From Magnetaquicoccus sp039908525 (lineage in GTDB: Bacteria > Pseudomonadota > Magnetococcia > Magnetococcales > Magnetaquicoccaceae), in the NCBI GenBank assembly GCA_039908525.1, contig JAMOAY010000013.1:1-64000 (forward strand): DNA of 64,000 nt, given 5' to 3'. Shown one piece after another: positions 45,431-54,668 of the stretch (position 1 is its first letter; each line of letters begins with the position of its first letter). Both the position numbers and the translations under genes were made by a program. Below the pieces are notes generated by a model. That model was not told the origin of the DNA. It saw only the letters and a list, made by a program, of their open reading frames with translations, and did no database searches.

Positions 45431-46103
45431 GGTGTTCGTCTGCCCCCTCTGTGCGGTTCCCCCGGACACGGAGCTCCACCGCCTGGCGGATCATCTCTTC
45501 CGCGCCAAGGATGTCGTTGGCCAAAAATCGCTCTGCCACGCCCTGATCGAACAGGGCACGCCAGAACTGCCCTCTGGACTGCAAATCCGGCAGCAACGGC
45601 TGGACCCTTTGCCGCCACTGGGACAACCAGTGCGCCAGTGCGCCCAGTTCTTCAGGCAAAACCTTCTCCATGGTGCGGCGCAGGTAGCTGGCCAGGGCGG
45701 GACTTTCGCCGCGTGTGGAGAAGGCGACCGTGACCGGTGGACGTTCCAGTGTCGCGGGCCAATGGCAGGTGCAACAGTCCGGTTGGTCCACCACATTCAA
45801 GAACAGTCGGCGGCGGTTGGCCTCGGCATGAATCCGCCGGTTGACCTGCTTGTCTTTCAAGGTGCTGACCGCAAACCAGACACCCTCCAGATGGGTCTCG
45901 TGAAACGGCTCCGCGTGCCAAGTCAGACGTCCGGTTTCTGCCCAGCGGGACAAGGTTGTAACCACGTGGGGGGCCACCACGGTGAGGCGGGCGCCTGCCA
46001 GCAGCAGACGGTCACTTTTTTCAACCGCACTCTCCCCGCCGCCGATCAGCAGACAAGGACGGTCCGTCAACTGCAGAAAGAGGGGGAAAAAAGGTTCCTG
46101 CAT
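45417..46103 (-). CDS. Precorrin-2 dehydrogenase/sirohydrochlorin ferrochelatase (Met8/CysG-N type)
   Basis: A 228-residue protein like the N-terminal half of CysG, which oxidises precorrin-2 and inserts iron to make siroheme. The Rossmann motif GGGESAVEKSDRLLLAGA is near residue 17, and NVVDQPDCCTCHWPAT and FSTRGESPALASYLR follow. There is no SUMT methyltransferase domain, as in Met8. The ATG at 46103 is four bases after the metF-like stop. The frame extends upstream without conserved sequence. Confidence 0.8.
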   Translation of the reverse strand: MQEPFFPLFLQLTDRPCLLIGGGESAVEKSDRLLLAGARLTVVAPHVVTTLSRWAETGRLTWHAEPFHETHLEGVWFAVSTLKDKQVNRRIHAEANRRRLFLNVVDQPDCCTCHWPATLERPPVTVAFSTRGESPALASYLRRTMEKVLPEELGALAHWLSQWRQRVQPLLPDLQSRGQFWRALFDQGVAERFLANDILGAEEMIRQAVELRVRGNRTEGADEHHDKR

Positions 46104-46107
46104 CTGC

Positions 46108-46866
46108 TTAGGAGAGAATACCCTCCAGGTAGTGTACCACATCGGTGCGGATGGGCATAAAGTAGATGTTGGTTTGACTCTGAGTGGCAAACGCCAGCGC
46201 CTGGCGGGCAAAGGAGCGATTCCAGGCCAGGGTGGGCTCAAAATAACGCGGGAAGAGAACCTGGTTGCGCTTTTCCCAATAGCCACGGGAGGCCTCGGTG
46301 GTGACCGGGGAGACCCCCCAGAAAACGGTGGTTTCTGCCAGCAACTCCCGGTGAATCTCCATCAGGCGCAAATCAAAGAATGGTTGGGTAAAAAAACCAT
46401 CTGCCCCCGCAGCCAGCTTTTGTTGCACATACTCATACTCCTGGCGAAATCCCTGGCGGTAGGGGTCCAGTGCCGCATACACCCGCAACGCCGGCCAAGC
46501 ATCCTTGAAACGGCGGATGAGCTGCAGGGCGGTGCTGGCGTTGGCGGGTGGCTGACCATTGGCCGGCGGATCCCCGGTGACGACCAGAATTTCATGGATA
46601 CCTTGTTGGCGCAACCGCTCCACCAACTCCAGGGGCTGGTCGGTGGGAAAGTCGATGGCGCGGATATGAGGGATGGTATGGGAAAAAAAGGCCTGGGCGA
46701 TCCGGCACCCATCCCACGAGCGCACCGCAAAGCGCGGCAGATCGGGCAAATTGATGGTATTCACACTGCGGAACGTCTGATGAACCAGCTGCAGCTCCTC
46801 CCGCAAGGCGATGGCATCCCGGGGGACCAGTTCAATGGAAATGCGTGTCTCGATAGGTTCTTGCAA
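46108..46866 (-). CDS. Methylenetetrahydrofolate reductase-family protein
   Basis: A 252-residue TIM-barrel protein of the MTHFR family. The motifs ISIELVPRDA at the start, VVTGDPPANGQPPANAST, AGADGFFTQPFFD and WGVSPVTTE match. It is shorter than E. coli MetF (296), so a MetF-like function in methionine synthesis is likely but not certain. It precedes the siroheme gene by four bases; siroheme and methionine metabolism meet at sulfite reduction. Confidence 0.75.
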   Translation of the reverse strand: MQEPIETRISIELVPRDAIALREELQLVHQTFRSVNTINLPDLPRFAVRSWDGCRIAQAFFSHTIPHIRAIDFPTDQPLELVERLRQQGIHEILVVTGDPPANGQPPANASTALQLIRRFKDAWPALRVYAALDPYRQGFRQEYEYVQQKLAAGADGFFTQPFFDLRLMEIHRELLAETTVFWGVSPVTTEASRGYWEKRNQVLFPRYFEPTLAWNRSFARQALAFATQSQTNIYFMPIRTDVVHYLEGILS

Positions 46867-46917
46867 GGGCTTGAATCTTTATGGAATCGGTGAATAACAC
46901 CCCCCCGGAACCCGGTT

Positions 46918-47000
46918 TTGGCTATGACGGGTCCAGGGGGATTATCCCCCTGGTGGGGTCCAGGGGCAAAGCCCCTGGTGGGGCCGGGGGCAAAGCCCCC
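46918..47000 (-). repeat. Triple-hairpin repeat, copy B
   Basis: Nearly identical to copy A: CCAGGGGGATTATCCCCCTGG, then CCAGGGGCAAAGCCCCTGG, then GGGGGCAAAGCCCCC, with the lead-in GGCTATGACGGGTCC. It lies between the stop of the Pro/Ala-rich gene at 47048 and the metF-like start, on a minus-strand transcript. Confidence 0.8.
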
Positions 47001-47047
47001 TTTGCGGACCAAAGACGATCCAGGTTTCCCGACCGACAGGCACGCAA

Positions 47048-47803
47048 TCAGGGCACAAGACCCCTGCCGGGATCCTTGCTGTCCGAATTGGGCGAGGAGG
47101 GCACCGCCACTCCCGCCGGCGGTTTGGCCGGCGGCGCTGCAGCCGGCGTACCCGGGGCAGAGGCCGGCTTTGCCGCAGGCGGGGCCATCGACGCGGGCAC
47201 ACCCGGCGCAGTTGTCACGGGCGCACTGGGCGGTGATACCGGCTTCGCAGCGGGCGGCGTCACGACGGGAAGGCCTGGAGACGTCATCGCGGGCGCAGCC
47301 TGGGGTGGCAACGCGGGAACGCTGGGCGGGGCAGCCGACCGCACAACCGGGGCGGTCGACGTCGGGGCACCCGGTGCCGTCATTGCCGGTGCTCCGGGCG
47401 CCATGGGTGCAGGAGAAGCGGGGAGCAGGGTTTTTCCGGTCGGGGGGGCCGCCGCTTTGCCTGGCAACGGCTCAACGGGGCGCGCCTTCTCCATCTCCAT
47501 GCTCTTTTCGAGCGGGGAATATTCGCCGGTGGGTGGGCTGCTCAGGATGCCCTCTTCGCTTTCAAAGGGGGGAAACTCATCGGTGGGCTGTGCCTCGCTG
47601 AAGTCACGAATACACAATGCAACATACTCTTTGACCTCTTTCGGCGGGATCTGATCCTCTTTGGCATATTTTTCACAGGAGAGTTTGATCTCGTTCAAAA
47701 ACTCTGCGTCGTTACCTGCCGCCCACGCGCTGCCCGCTTGTCCCACAGCGAAGAGGCCAAACGACAAGAAGAAAGCAGAAAAGGCCACTCTTTCCCCGAA
47801 CAT
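47048..47803 (-). CDS. Secreted Pro/Ala-rich protein
   Basis: A 251-residue exported protein. A signal peptide (AFFLSFGLFAVGQAGSAWAA, cleaved near residue 29) precedes a small domain with two Cys (LSCEKYAKE, VALCIRDF). A low-complexity tail rich in Pro, Ala and Ser runs from about 75 to the end. No family is recognised. Its function in the periplasm is unknown. Confidence 0.6.
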   Translation of the reverse strand: MFGERVAFSAFFLSFGLFAVGQAGSAWAAGNDAEFLNEIKLSCEKYAKEDQIPPKEVKEYVALCIRDFSEAQPTDEFPPFESEEGILSSPPTGEYSPLEKSMEMEKARPVEPLPGKAAAPPTGKTLLPASPAPMAPGAPAMTAPGAPTSTAPVVRSAAPPSVPALPPQAAPAMTSPGLPVVTPPAAKPVSPPSAPVTTAPGVPASMAPPAAKPASAPGTPAAAPPAKPPAGVAVPSSPNSDSKDPGRGLVP

Positions 47804-47922
47804 CGGACATTCTCCCCAGCAAAAATTTTCTCCACGCCAACGTTTCCCCGCGCCGTGACGTCAAGGCGGGATTCTATCCACTGCCAGTGGCTGCAACAAG
47901 GAAATTTCTTGTAGCCATTGGA

Positions 47923-50541
47923 TTATTCACCCGCATTCTTGTGTTGTCCAAAAACCAGCTTGGCAACTTCGGCATACTGTTTGACAAAGTGGGCTGTAAA
48001 TCCGGCGCGAATATGTTCGGGAACCTCCTCGTAATCCTTGCGGCACGCGAAAGGCAGAATGATCTCCCGGATGCCCACCCGGCGGGCGGCGATCATTTTT
48101 TCCCGGATGCCACCGACGGGCAGGACATGGCCGGTCAGGGTGATCTCGCCGGTCATGGCGAGTTGCCGGGAGACCGACTCATTTCTGGCCAGGGAGAGGA
48201 GGGAGGTGGCCAGGGTGATGCCGGCCGAGGGCCCATCTTTCGGGGTGGCCCCTTCCGGCACGTGGATATGGATGGAGCCCTCCGCAAGAACTTTCGGATT
48301 GCCCCCCAGTGCCTTGCATTGACCCTGGATGAAGCTGAAGGCAATGCGCGCCGACTCTTTCATGACCTCGCCCATGTTGCCGGTTATGATAAAATCCGCT
48401 TTGTTCGTGCGTATTTGTGCTGACTCGACATCCAGCGTGGCCCCTCCCATGGCTGTCCATGCCAATCCGGTGACAATGCCGACGCCGCTGATCGGTTGCT
48501 CGTCACGAAAACTTGGTTTGCCCAGAAACTGTTCCACTTCCCGCTGCCTGACCCGAATGGGTGTGCTGGCATCCTGCTCCAGGATTTTCAAGGCGGCCTT
48601 GCGGGAGATGGCGCTCAGCTTTTGTTCCAGATGGCGTACCCCGGCCTCCCGGGCGTAGCCGTCGATGATGGTCCGCACGGCTCCGTTGGAAAAGCGCAGT
48701 TTGGCCTTGCTGAGGCCATTCTTTTCCAGCTGTTTGGGAATCAGATGGTTGCGGGCAATCACCATCTTTTCCGCAGTGATGTAGCCGGAGAGGCGGATGA
48801 TTTCCATGCGGTCCAGCAGGGCGGATGGGATGGTATCGACCTGGTTGGCGGTGCAGAGAAACAGCACCTTGGACAGGTCAAAACGCACATCCAGGTAGTG
48901 GTCGAGAAATTCCGTATTCTGCTCCGGATCCAGCACCTCCAGCAGGGCCGAGGCCGGATCTCCGTGGTAACTGGCGCCGATCTTGTCCACTTCGTCCAGC
49001 ATGAAGATGGGGTTGGCGACCTTGGTGTAGCGCAATGCCTGCACCACCTTGCCCGGCATGGCACCGACATAGGTGCGCCGATGGCCCTTGATCTCCGCCT
49101 CGTCCCGCATGCCACCGACCGAGAAACGGTAGAACTGGCGCCCGACCGCCCTGGCCACGGAACGGCCGATGGAAGTTTTGCCAACCCCCGGCGGGCCCAC
49201 CAGGACGATGATGGAGCCGCCGATCTTGCCCTTGAGCTTGCCAACCGCCAGAAACTCCAGGATCCGCTCCTTGACATCCTTCAATTCGTCATGGTCCGCA
49301 TTCAAAACCCTGCGGGCCCGTTTGAGATTCAACCTGTCCTTGGAGTGGACCCCCCAGGGCAGACTGGTCAGCCAATCCACGTAATTGCGGGTGACGTTGT
49401 ACTCTGCGGAACCGGTCTCCAGAATGGCCAGCTTTTCCAGCTCATCGTTGACTTTGCTGGTGGCCTCTTCGCTGAGGGTCAGCAGCTTGATGCGCTCCCG
49501 GAATTTTTCCAGATCGGCGGTGCGGTCGTCTTTGGTGATGCCCAGCTCTTTCTGGATCTCTTTGAGCTGCTCGCGCAAAAAAAACTGCCGCTGGTTTTCG
49601 GAGATACCCTCTTCGACCTGTTTGGAGATTTTATCCTGCAGCTTGACAATCTCCAGCTCTTTTTTCAGCAACCCCAACACCTTTTCCAGCCGTTCGCGGA
49701 TGTTCAGGGTTTCCAGAACCTCCTGCAACTCCTCCCGATTGGAACTGGTCATGGAGGCGACAAAATCCGCCAACCGCTCGGGTTCGCTGAAGTTGTGTCG
49801 TGACAGGAACATTTTGACCTGTTCCTGGTAGAGGGAGTCGTATTTGAGGATCTCTTTCAGGGTGCTGATCACCGCCAGCATGTACGGTTTCAGGGTGTCC
49901 GGGTCAAAATGCTCGACCGGCTTGTCGTGATGGGTGACGATGGCCAGGATGGGTGGGCCATCGTCGGCAATGCCGATAATGGAAAAACGGGAGAGTCCTT
50001 CCGCCAGCAGTTTGATCTGTTTGTCCTGCTCATTGACCACCGACTCCATGATGCGGGTGACGGTGCCGAAACGATACAGTTTGTCGGCGACGAACACCTC
50101 CTCGCCATCCTCGGCATGGCTGAGCACGATGCCAAACATTTTGCCGGGCGATTCCAGCGCCATCTTGATGGTATCGTAGTAGGGCGAGCCCTCGACCTGG
50201 ATGGGGGTGAGCATACCGGGGAAAAAAGGACGTCCTCCCAGGGGATAGATGACCAGTTCGCTGGGCAGGAGTCTGTGCGGTTGCTCGGTCGGTTCCTCCT
50301 GGGGCGTTTCGGAGGCTTCTCCCAGCACGTCGGCCTCCAGGTTGGTCACAAGGGGATCGGCCTCGACACGCTCCGTCTGTTCCTCTCCGGGCACACCGCT
50401 CTCCACCGATTCGGTCGGCGGGCTGCCATCGCTCTCGCGGGGATCCGGGGCGGGCGATTCCTCCATCACTGGGGCGGCATCAGACGACTCCGCTGTCATC
50501 TCTTCGGCTTCTTCTTGTTTGGGGAGTACATCATCGGACAT
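47923..50541 (-). CDS. lon: ATP-dependent protease Lon
   Basis: An 872-residue Lon, degrading damaged and regulatory proteins. Walker A GPPGVGKT is at 449-456, Walker B DEVDKIG follows, and the catalytic Ser-Lys dyad is S772 (KDGPSAG) and K815 (IREKMI), spaced 43 residues as in E. coli. The first 95 residues are an acidic extension rich in Glu and Pro, longer than usual. The start at 50541 is preferred to 50562. Confidence 0.96.
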   Translation of the reverse strand: MSDDVLPKQEEAEEMTAESSDAAPVMEESPAPDPRESDGSPPTESVESGVPGEEQTERVEADPLVTNLEADVLGEASETPQEEPTEQPHRLLPSELVIYPLGGRPFFPGMLTPIQVEGSPYYDTIKMALESPGKMFGIVLSHAEDGEEVFVADKLYRFGTVTRIMESVVNEQDKQIKLLAEGLSRFSIIGIADDGPPILAIVTHHDKPVEHFDPDTLKPYMLAVISTLKEILKYDSLYQEQVKMFLSRHNFSEPERLADFVASMTSSNREELQEVLETLNIRERLEKVLGLLKKELEIVKLQDKISKQVEEGISENQRQFFLREQLKEIQKELGITKDDRTADLEKFRERIKLLTLSEEATSKVNDELEKLAILETGSAEYNVTRNYVDWLTSLPWGVHSKDRLNLKRARRVLNADHDELKDVKERILEFLAVGKLKGKIGGSIIVLVGPPGVGKTSIGRSVARAVGRQFYRFSVGGMRDEAEIKGHRRTYVGAMPGKVVQALRYTKVANPIFMLDEVDKIGASYHGDPASALLEVLDPEQNTEFLDHYLDVRFDLSKVLFLCTANQVDTIPSALLDRMEIIRLSGYITAEKMVIARNHLIPKQLEKNGLSKAKLRFSNGAVRTIIDGYAREAGVRHLEQKLSAISRKAALKILEQDASTPIRVRQREVEQFLGKPSFRDEQPISGVGIVTGLAWTAMGGATLDVESAQIRTNKADFIITGNMGEVMKESARIAFSFIQGQCKALGGNPKVLAEGSIHIHVPEGATPKDGPSAGITLATSLLSLARNESVSRQLAMTGEITLTGHVLPVGGIREKMIAARRVGIREIILPFACRKDYEEVPEHIRAGFTAHFVKQYAEVAKLVFGQHKNAGE

Positions 50542-50610
50542 AAGGGCGATCCTTCCGCGCACACTGCGACGGTTTGTCTTGTTGGGTCGTTACAGGGATG
50601 TCTTAAGGAT

Positions 50611-50631
50611 GTGGGGGCAGTACGCCCCCAC
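50611..50631 (-). terminator. Hairpin after erpA
   Basis: GTGGGGGC-AGTAC-GCCCCCAC, a perfect 8-base stem, lies 31 bases beyond the erpA stop on the minus strand. It has no T run and resembles single units of the triple-hairpin repeats. Confidence 0.45.
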
Positions 50632-50661
50632 GGGTCACAACGAAGGGCAGGCCCCGCCTCC

Positions 50662-51060
50662 TTATGCGTTGGAGCAACCGCCCCCTACCGCCGGCGAAAA
50701 AGACTGACCACAGCCGCAACTGCTGGCTGCATTGGGGTTCTTGATGACAAACTGGGAACCGTTGAGATCCTCTACATAATCCACCTCAATGCCCCTGAGA
50801 TAGTTGAGGGAGGTGGCGTCGATCAACAGTTTGATGCCATCCTGTTCCACGACGGCATCATCCTCTTCCTGTTGTTCGTCGAGGGTGAAGCCGTATTTGA
50901 AGCCGGAACAACCGCCTCCGGAGACAAAGATGCGCAACATCAAGTTGGGATTCTCCTCCTCTTTGAGAATGGCATCCAGTTTGTGGGTGGCACTGCTGGT
51001 CAGGGTGATGGGCATGGGATTCAATGTATGTGTGGCATGGGTCATCGCAGAAACGGACAT
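50662..51060 (-). CDS. erpA: Iron-sulfur cluster insertion protein ErpA
   Basis: A 132-residue A-type carrier delivering Fe-S clusters to target enzymes. Three Cys are present: C51 in GGGCSGF, and C115 and C117 in SCGCGQSF. The ATG at 51060 has AAGGAG upstream. It is a lone gene, divergent from the liv operon, and ends 120 bases before the lon start. Confidence 0.9.
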   Translation of the reverse strand: MSVSAMTHATHTLNPMPITLTSSATHKLDAILKEEENPNLMLRIFVSGGGCSGFKYGFTLDEQQEEDDAVVEQDGIKLLIDATSLNYLRGIEVDYVEDLNGSQFVIKNPNAASSCGCGQSFSPAVGGGCSNA

Positions 51061-51320
51061 GGGAGACTCCTTGGATGGGGTGAACAAATAAACAACGGCG
51101 TGCAGAGAACACTCTAACACAGCTTGAAAGAGAGCGCACCAGAGAAAAAATTTTACCTGTTACCCATTGGTTATGGTTTGTTGTCGGCTCTTTGCTCCTT
51201 CCCGGACCGGACCGGATTGTCGGTTGGAAGGGTTTTTGCGCGTGACAACGGGACATTGATCCTGTTTTGTTTTATCCTGTCGGAAATGGTTTCCCTCTCA
51301 ACCTGCAAGGATTCCTCGGC

Positions 51321-52448
51321 ATGCACAGATCAAGACCGTTTTTCCACGTCGTGCTCCTCTTTCTGCTGGCGCTGTTCGTCTGCCATCCCTCGATGGCGGC
51401 AGAGCCCATCAAGATCGGCATGGCAGGCCCTTTTTCCGGAGCAGATGCCTCTTTCGGTGAACAGTTGTGGCGGGGTGCGGAACAGGCTGCTGCCGATATC
51501 AACGCTGCCGGTGGGGTGTTGGGACGTCCCATCCAGTTGATCAAAGCCGACGATGCCTGCGAGCCCAAACAGGCCTCGGCGGTGGCCAGTCGCCTGGTGG
51601 ATATGGACAAGGTGGTGGCGGTGGTGGGCCATTTCTGCTCCTCTTCCACCATCCCCGCCTCGACCATTTATGCGGACGCGGGTGTTTTGATGATGACCCC
51701 CGGTTCCACCAACCCCGCCATTACCGAGCGGCAACTGCCAACCCTGTTTCGCATGTGTGGTCGGGATGATCAACAGGGCGTGGTGGGCGCCGATTTTGTG
51801 GTGAAGCAGCTCAAGGCACAACGGGTCGCCGTGTTGCACGACAAGACAACCTACGGCCAGGGGTTGGCAGACTCCATGCGCAATCGCCTGCGCAGTGCCG
51901 GCCAGACCGAGGTTCTGTACGAAGGGTTGACGCGGGGTGAGAAGGATTTCAACGCCCTGGTCACCAAATTGAAGGGGGTGCAGGCCGATGCCGTCTATTT
52001 TGGCGGCTATCACAGCGAGGCCGGACCATTGGTACGCCAGATGCGGGAACAGGGCATGAAGGCCCCGCTGATCTCCGGAGATGGCAGCTTTTCTGAGGTG
52101 CTGGTGGTTTCGGCGGGGGGGCCCCAGTTCGTCGAGGGGGTCTATATGACCTTCGGTGCCGATCCCCGCAAGATTCCTGCCGGGCAGACACTGGTGGAAC
52201 GGTTCCGGAAGAACGGCTATGAACCGGAGGGCTATACCCTCTACTCCTACGCCACGGTACAGGCCATCGTCGCCGCCATGAAGGCCACCCGCAGCCTGGA
52301 GGGGGAGAAATTGGCCCAGTGGCTCCATACCCACCCGGTGGAGACCGTCATGGGGATCAAATCCTGGGACGCCAAGGGGGATCTGCAAGTCTCGGATTAT
52401 GTGATGTATCGGTGGGATGACAAAGGGAAATACCGGGAAGTGGAATAG
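51321..52448 (+). CDS. livJ: Branched-chain amino-acid ABC transporter, binding protein
   Basis: A 375-residue periplasmic binding protein. A signal peptide (HVVLLFLLALFVCHPSMAA) is cleaved before EPIKIGMAGPFSG. The family motifs GAEQAAADINAAGGVLGRPIQLI and VVGHFCSSST are clear. AAGGATTCC precedes the ATG at 51321. It opens a complete livJHMGF operon that imports leucine, isoleucine and valine or related amides; the exact ligand cannot be read. Confidence 0.9.
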   Translation: MHRSRPFFHVVLLFLLALFVCHPSMAAEPIKIGMAGPFSGADASFGEQLWRGAEQAAADINAAGGVLGRPIQLIKADDACEPKQASAVASRLVDMDKVVAVVGHFCSSSTIPASTIYADAGVLMMTPGSTNPAITERQLPTLFRMCGRDDQQGVVGADFVVKQLKAQRVAVLHDKTTYGQGLADSMRNRLRSAGQTEVLYEGLTRGEKDFNALVTKLKGVQADAVYFGGYHSEAGPLVRQMREQGMKAPLISGDGSFSEVLVVSAGGPQFVEGVYMTFGADPRKIPAGQTLVERFRKNGYEPEGYTLYSYATVQAIVAAMKATRSLEGEKLAQWLHTHPVETVMGIKSWDAKGDLQVSDYVMYRWDDKGKYREVE

Positions 52449-52461
52449 GCTGGAACCCGCC

Positions 52462-53388
52462 ATGGATCTCTACATCCTTGCGCAACAGTGGGTCAATGGG
52501 CTGGTGTTGGGTTCAACCTACGGCCTGATCGCCGTTGGCTATACCATGGTCTATGGCATCATCGGCATGATCAATTTTGCCCATGGCGAAATCTACATGA
52601 TTGCTGCCTATCTGACCGCCATTTTCCTGGCCCTGTTCGGCCTTCTGGGCATCCAGTCGCTCCCGGTGGTTTTGCTGGGGGTGTTGCTGTTGACCGTGTT
52701 TTTCACCGCCCTGTACGGGTGGAGTGTGGAGCGGGTGGCCTACCGGCCGCTGCGCCACTCGACCCGTCTGGCTCCGCTGATTTCTGCAATCGGTATCTCA
52801 CTGATTTTGCAAAACTATATCCGTATAAGCCAAGGAGCGCGCAATCAGGGTGTGCCTCCGTTGCTGGACGGGGTGTTTCGCTTCCCGTCGGATTCTCTGG
52901 ACCAGCGTTTTATCCAGATCACCTACCTGCAAAGCCTGATCGTGGTGGTGGCGCTGCTCAGCATGGCTCTGCTGACCTGGATCATCCAGCGCACCGCCCT
53001 GGGACGCGCCTGCCGGGCGACCCAACAGGATCGGGTCATGGCCAATCTGTTGGGTGTCCACACCGATCGGGTGATCTCGTTGGTTTTCGTCATGGGCGCC
53101 GCCATGGCGGCTGTGGCGGGCCTGTTGGTGACCCTGAACTATGGATCTTTCGACTTCTACGTGGGATTTCTGATGGGCATCAAGGCCTTTACCGCCGCCG
53201 TCCTGGGGGGGATCGGCTCCCTGCCCGGCGCCATGCTCGGCGGGGTGGTGCTGGGGCTGGCCGAGTCCTTTTTCGCCGGCTTTGTCAACAGTGACTACAA
53301 GGATGTGTTTGCCTTTTCCATTCTGATCCTGTTCCTGGTCTTTAGGCCCAACGGTTTGCTGGGTGTGCCGGAAGTGGAGAAGGTGTGA
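52462..53388 (+). CDS. livH: Branched-chain amino-acid ABC permease LivH
   Basis: A 308-residue inner-membrane permease with about eight segments. LivH hallmarks are VLGSTYGLIAVGYTMVYGIIGMINFAHGEIYM and GRACRATQQDRVMANLLGV. It ends with TGATG, sharing a base with livM. Confidence 0.93.
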   Translation: MDLYILAQQWVNGLVLGSTYGLIAVGYTMVYGIIGMINFAHGEIYMIAAYLTAIFLALFGLLGIQSLPVVLLGVLLLTVFFTALYGWSVERVAYRPLRHSTRLAPLISAIGISLILQNYIRISQGARNQGVPPLLDGVFRFPSDSLDQRFIQITYLQSLIVVVALLSMALLTWIIQRTALGRACRATQQDRVMANLLGVHTDRVISLVFVMGAAMAAVAGLLVTLNYGSFDFYVGFLMGIKAFTAAVLGGIGSLPGAMLGGVVLGLAESFFAGFVNSDYKDVFAFSILILFLVFRPNGLLGVPEVEKV

Positions 53389-54668
53389 TGGGCCACTCCT
53401 GGCGTACCGCGTGTTGGGTGGGGCTGGTGGCCCTGCTGCTGTTTGTCCCCATCACCGGTCTGGTGTTGTCGGGATATGGGTTGCAGTTGCACTGGCAACG
53501 GCCTTTGTGGTTGGCCGGGGCCGTCTTCCTGGGCTACTGGCCCTTTGTCTGGTTGTGGAACCGCTGGCGCTCCGGGAGTCAATCCTCATCCCGAACGGCT
53601 CAGAGTGGGCATGCGGCCAGGCCCGGGCGCGCATGGCAGCGGCCACTGGGCATCGCCCTGGCTCTGCTGCTGGCCCTGCTGCTGCCCTTTCTGCTGGGCA
53701 AATACGGCCTTGGTGTCGTCACTCTGGCCTTGATTTATATCCTGCTGGGGTTGGGTCTGAATATTGTCGTCGGTCTGGCTGGTCTGTTGGACCTGGGATT
53801 TGTCGCCTTTTATGCCGTGGGTGCCTACACCTACGCCCTGGGTTACCACTATTTCCACATGAGTTTCTGGCTGGCTTTGCCCCTGGGTGCCCTGTTGGCT
53901 GCCTGTTTTGGCATGGTGTTGGGCTTCCCCGTTCTGCGCCTGCACGGCGACTATTTGGCCATTGTCACCCTGGGTTTTGGGGAGATCATTCGCCTGATTC
54001 TCAACAACTGGGTCAGCCTGACCGGTGGACCCAACGGCGTCAGCGCCCCGTTTCCCACCCTGTTCGGGTTGGAGTTCAGCCGGCGGGCCAAACAGGGCGG
54101 AGTGCCTCTGCACGAGTTTCTGGGCATCGACTATTCCGCCGATCACCGGGCCATTTTCTTGTACCTGCTGCTGGTGCTGGTGGTCTGCACCATGATCTAC
54201 ATTCTGGTGCGCCTGAAGCGGATGCCCATCGGCCGCACCTGGGAGGCGTTGCGGGAAAATGAGATTGCCTGCCGCTCGCTGGGCATCAACCATGTAACGG
54301 TCAAGCTCTCCGCCTTCGGCCTCGGGGCCCTGGTGGGTGGTCTGGGCGGGGTCTTTTTTGCCGCCCTGCAAGGGTTTGTCAATCCGACCTCGTTCACCTT
54401 TTTTGAGTCGGCCCACATCCTGGCCATTGTCGTGCTGGGGGGGATGGGCTCCACCACCGGCGTGATTGTGGCGGCGCTGTTTCTGACCGTGCTGCCGGAG
54501 ATGTTGCGCGACTTTGCCGATTATCGGGTGCTGACGGTCGGCATCGCCATGGTGCTGATGATGTTGTGGCGCCCGCGCGGTCTGCGCCAGCGGCGGCGCC
54601 CGGTGTTTCAGATTCCCACGGCGGTCGCGAGTGGGCAGGCAGGGGTCGGCGGGAGAGATGACCGATGA
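53388..54668 (+). CDS. livM: Branched-chain amino-acid ABC permease LivM
   Basis: A 426-residue permease with about ten membrane segments. The LivM core GLGLNIVVGLAGLLDLGFVAFYAVGAY and GDYLAIVTLGFGEIIRLILNNW is clear. An N-terminal extension of about 100 residues adds two or three segments and a basic Arg/Ser/Gly-rich loop. It overlaps livG by ATGA. Confidence 0.92.
   Translation: MGHSWRTACWVGLVALLLFVPITGLVLSGYGLQLHWQRPLWLAGAVFLGYWPFVWLWNRWRSGSQSSSRTAQSGHAARPGRAWQRPLGIALALLLALLLPFLLGKYGLGVVTLALIYILLGLGLNIVVGLAGLLDLGFVAFYAVGAYTYALGYHYFHMSFWLALPLGALLAACFGMVLGFPVLRLHGDYLAIVTLGFGEIIRLILNNWVSLTGGPNGVSAPFPTLFGLEFSRRAKQGGVPLHEFLGIDYSADHRAIFLYLLLVLVVCTMIYILVRLKRMPIGRTWEALRENEIACRSLGINHVTVKLSAFGLGALVGGLGGVFFAALQGFVNPTSFTFFESAHILAIVVLGGMGSTTGVIVAALFLTVLPEMLRDFADYRVLTVGIAMVLMMLWRPRGLRQRRRPVFQIPTAVASGQAGVGGRDDR

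Noticed and set aside
51061..51320. A small gene between erpA and livJ
   Set aside because: The only frame there runs into livJ in another frame and shows no start signal or family.
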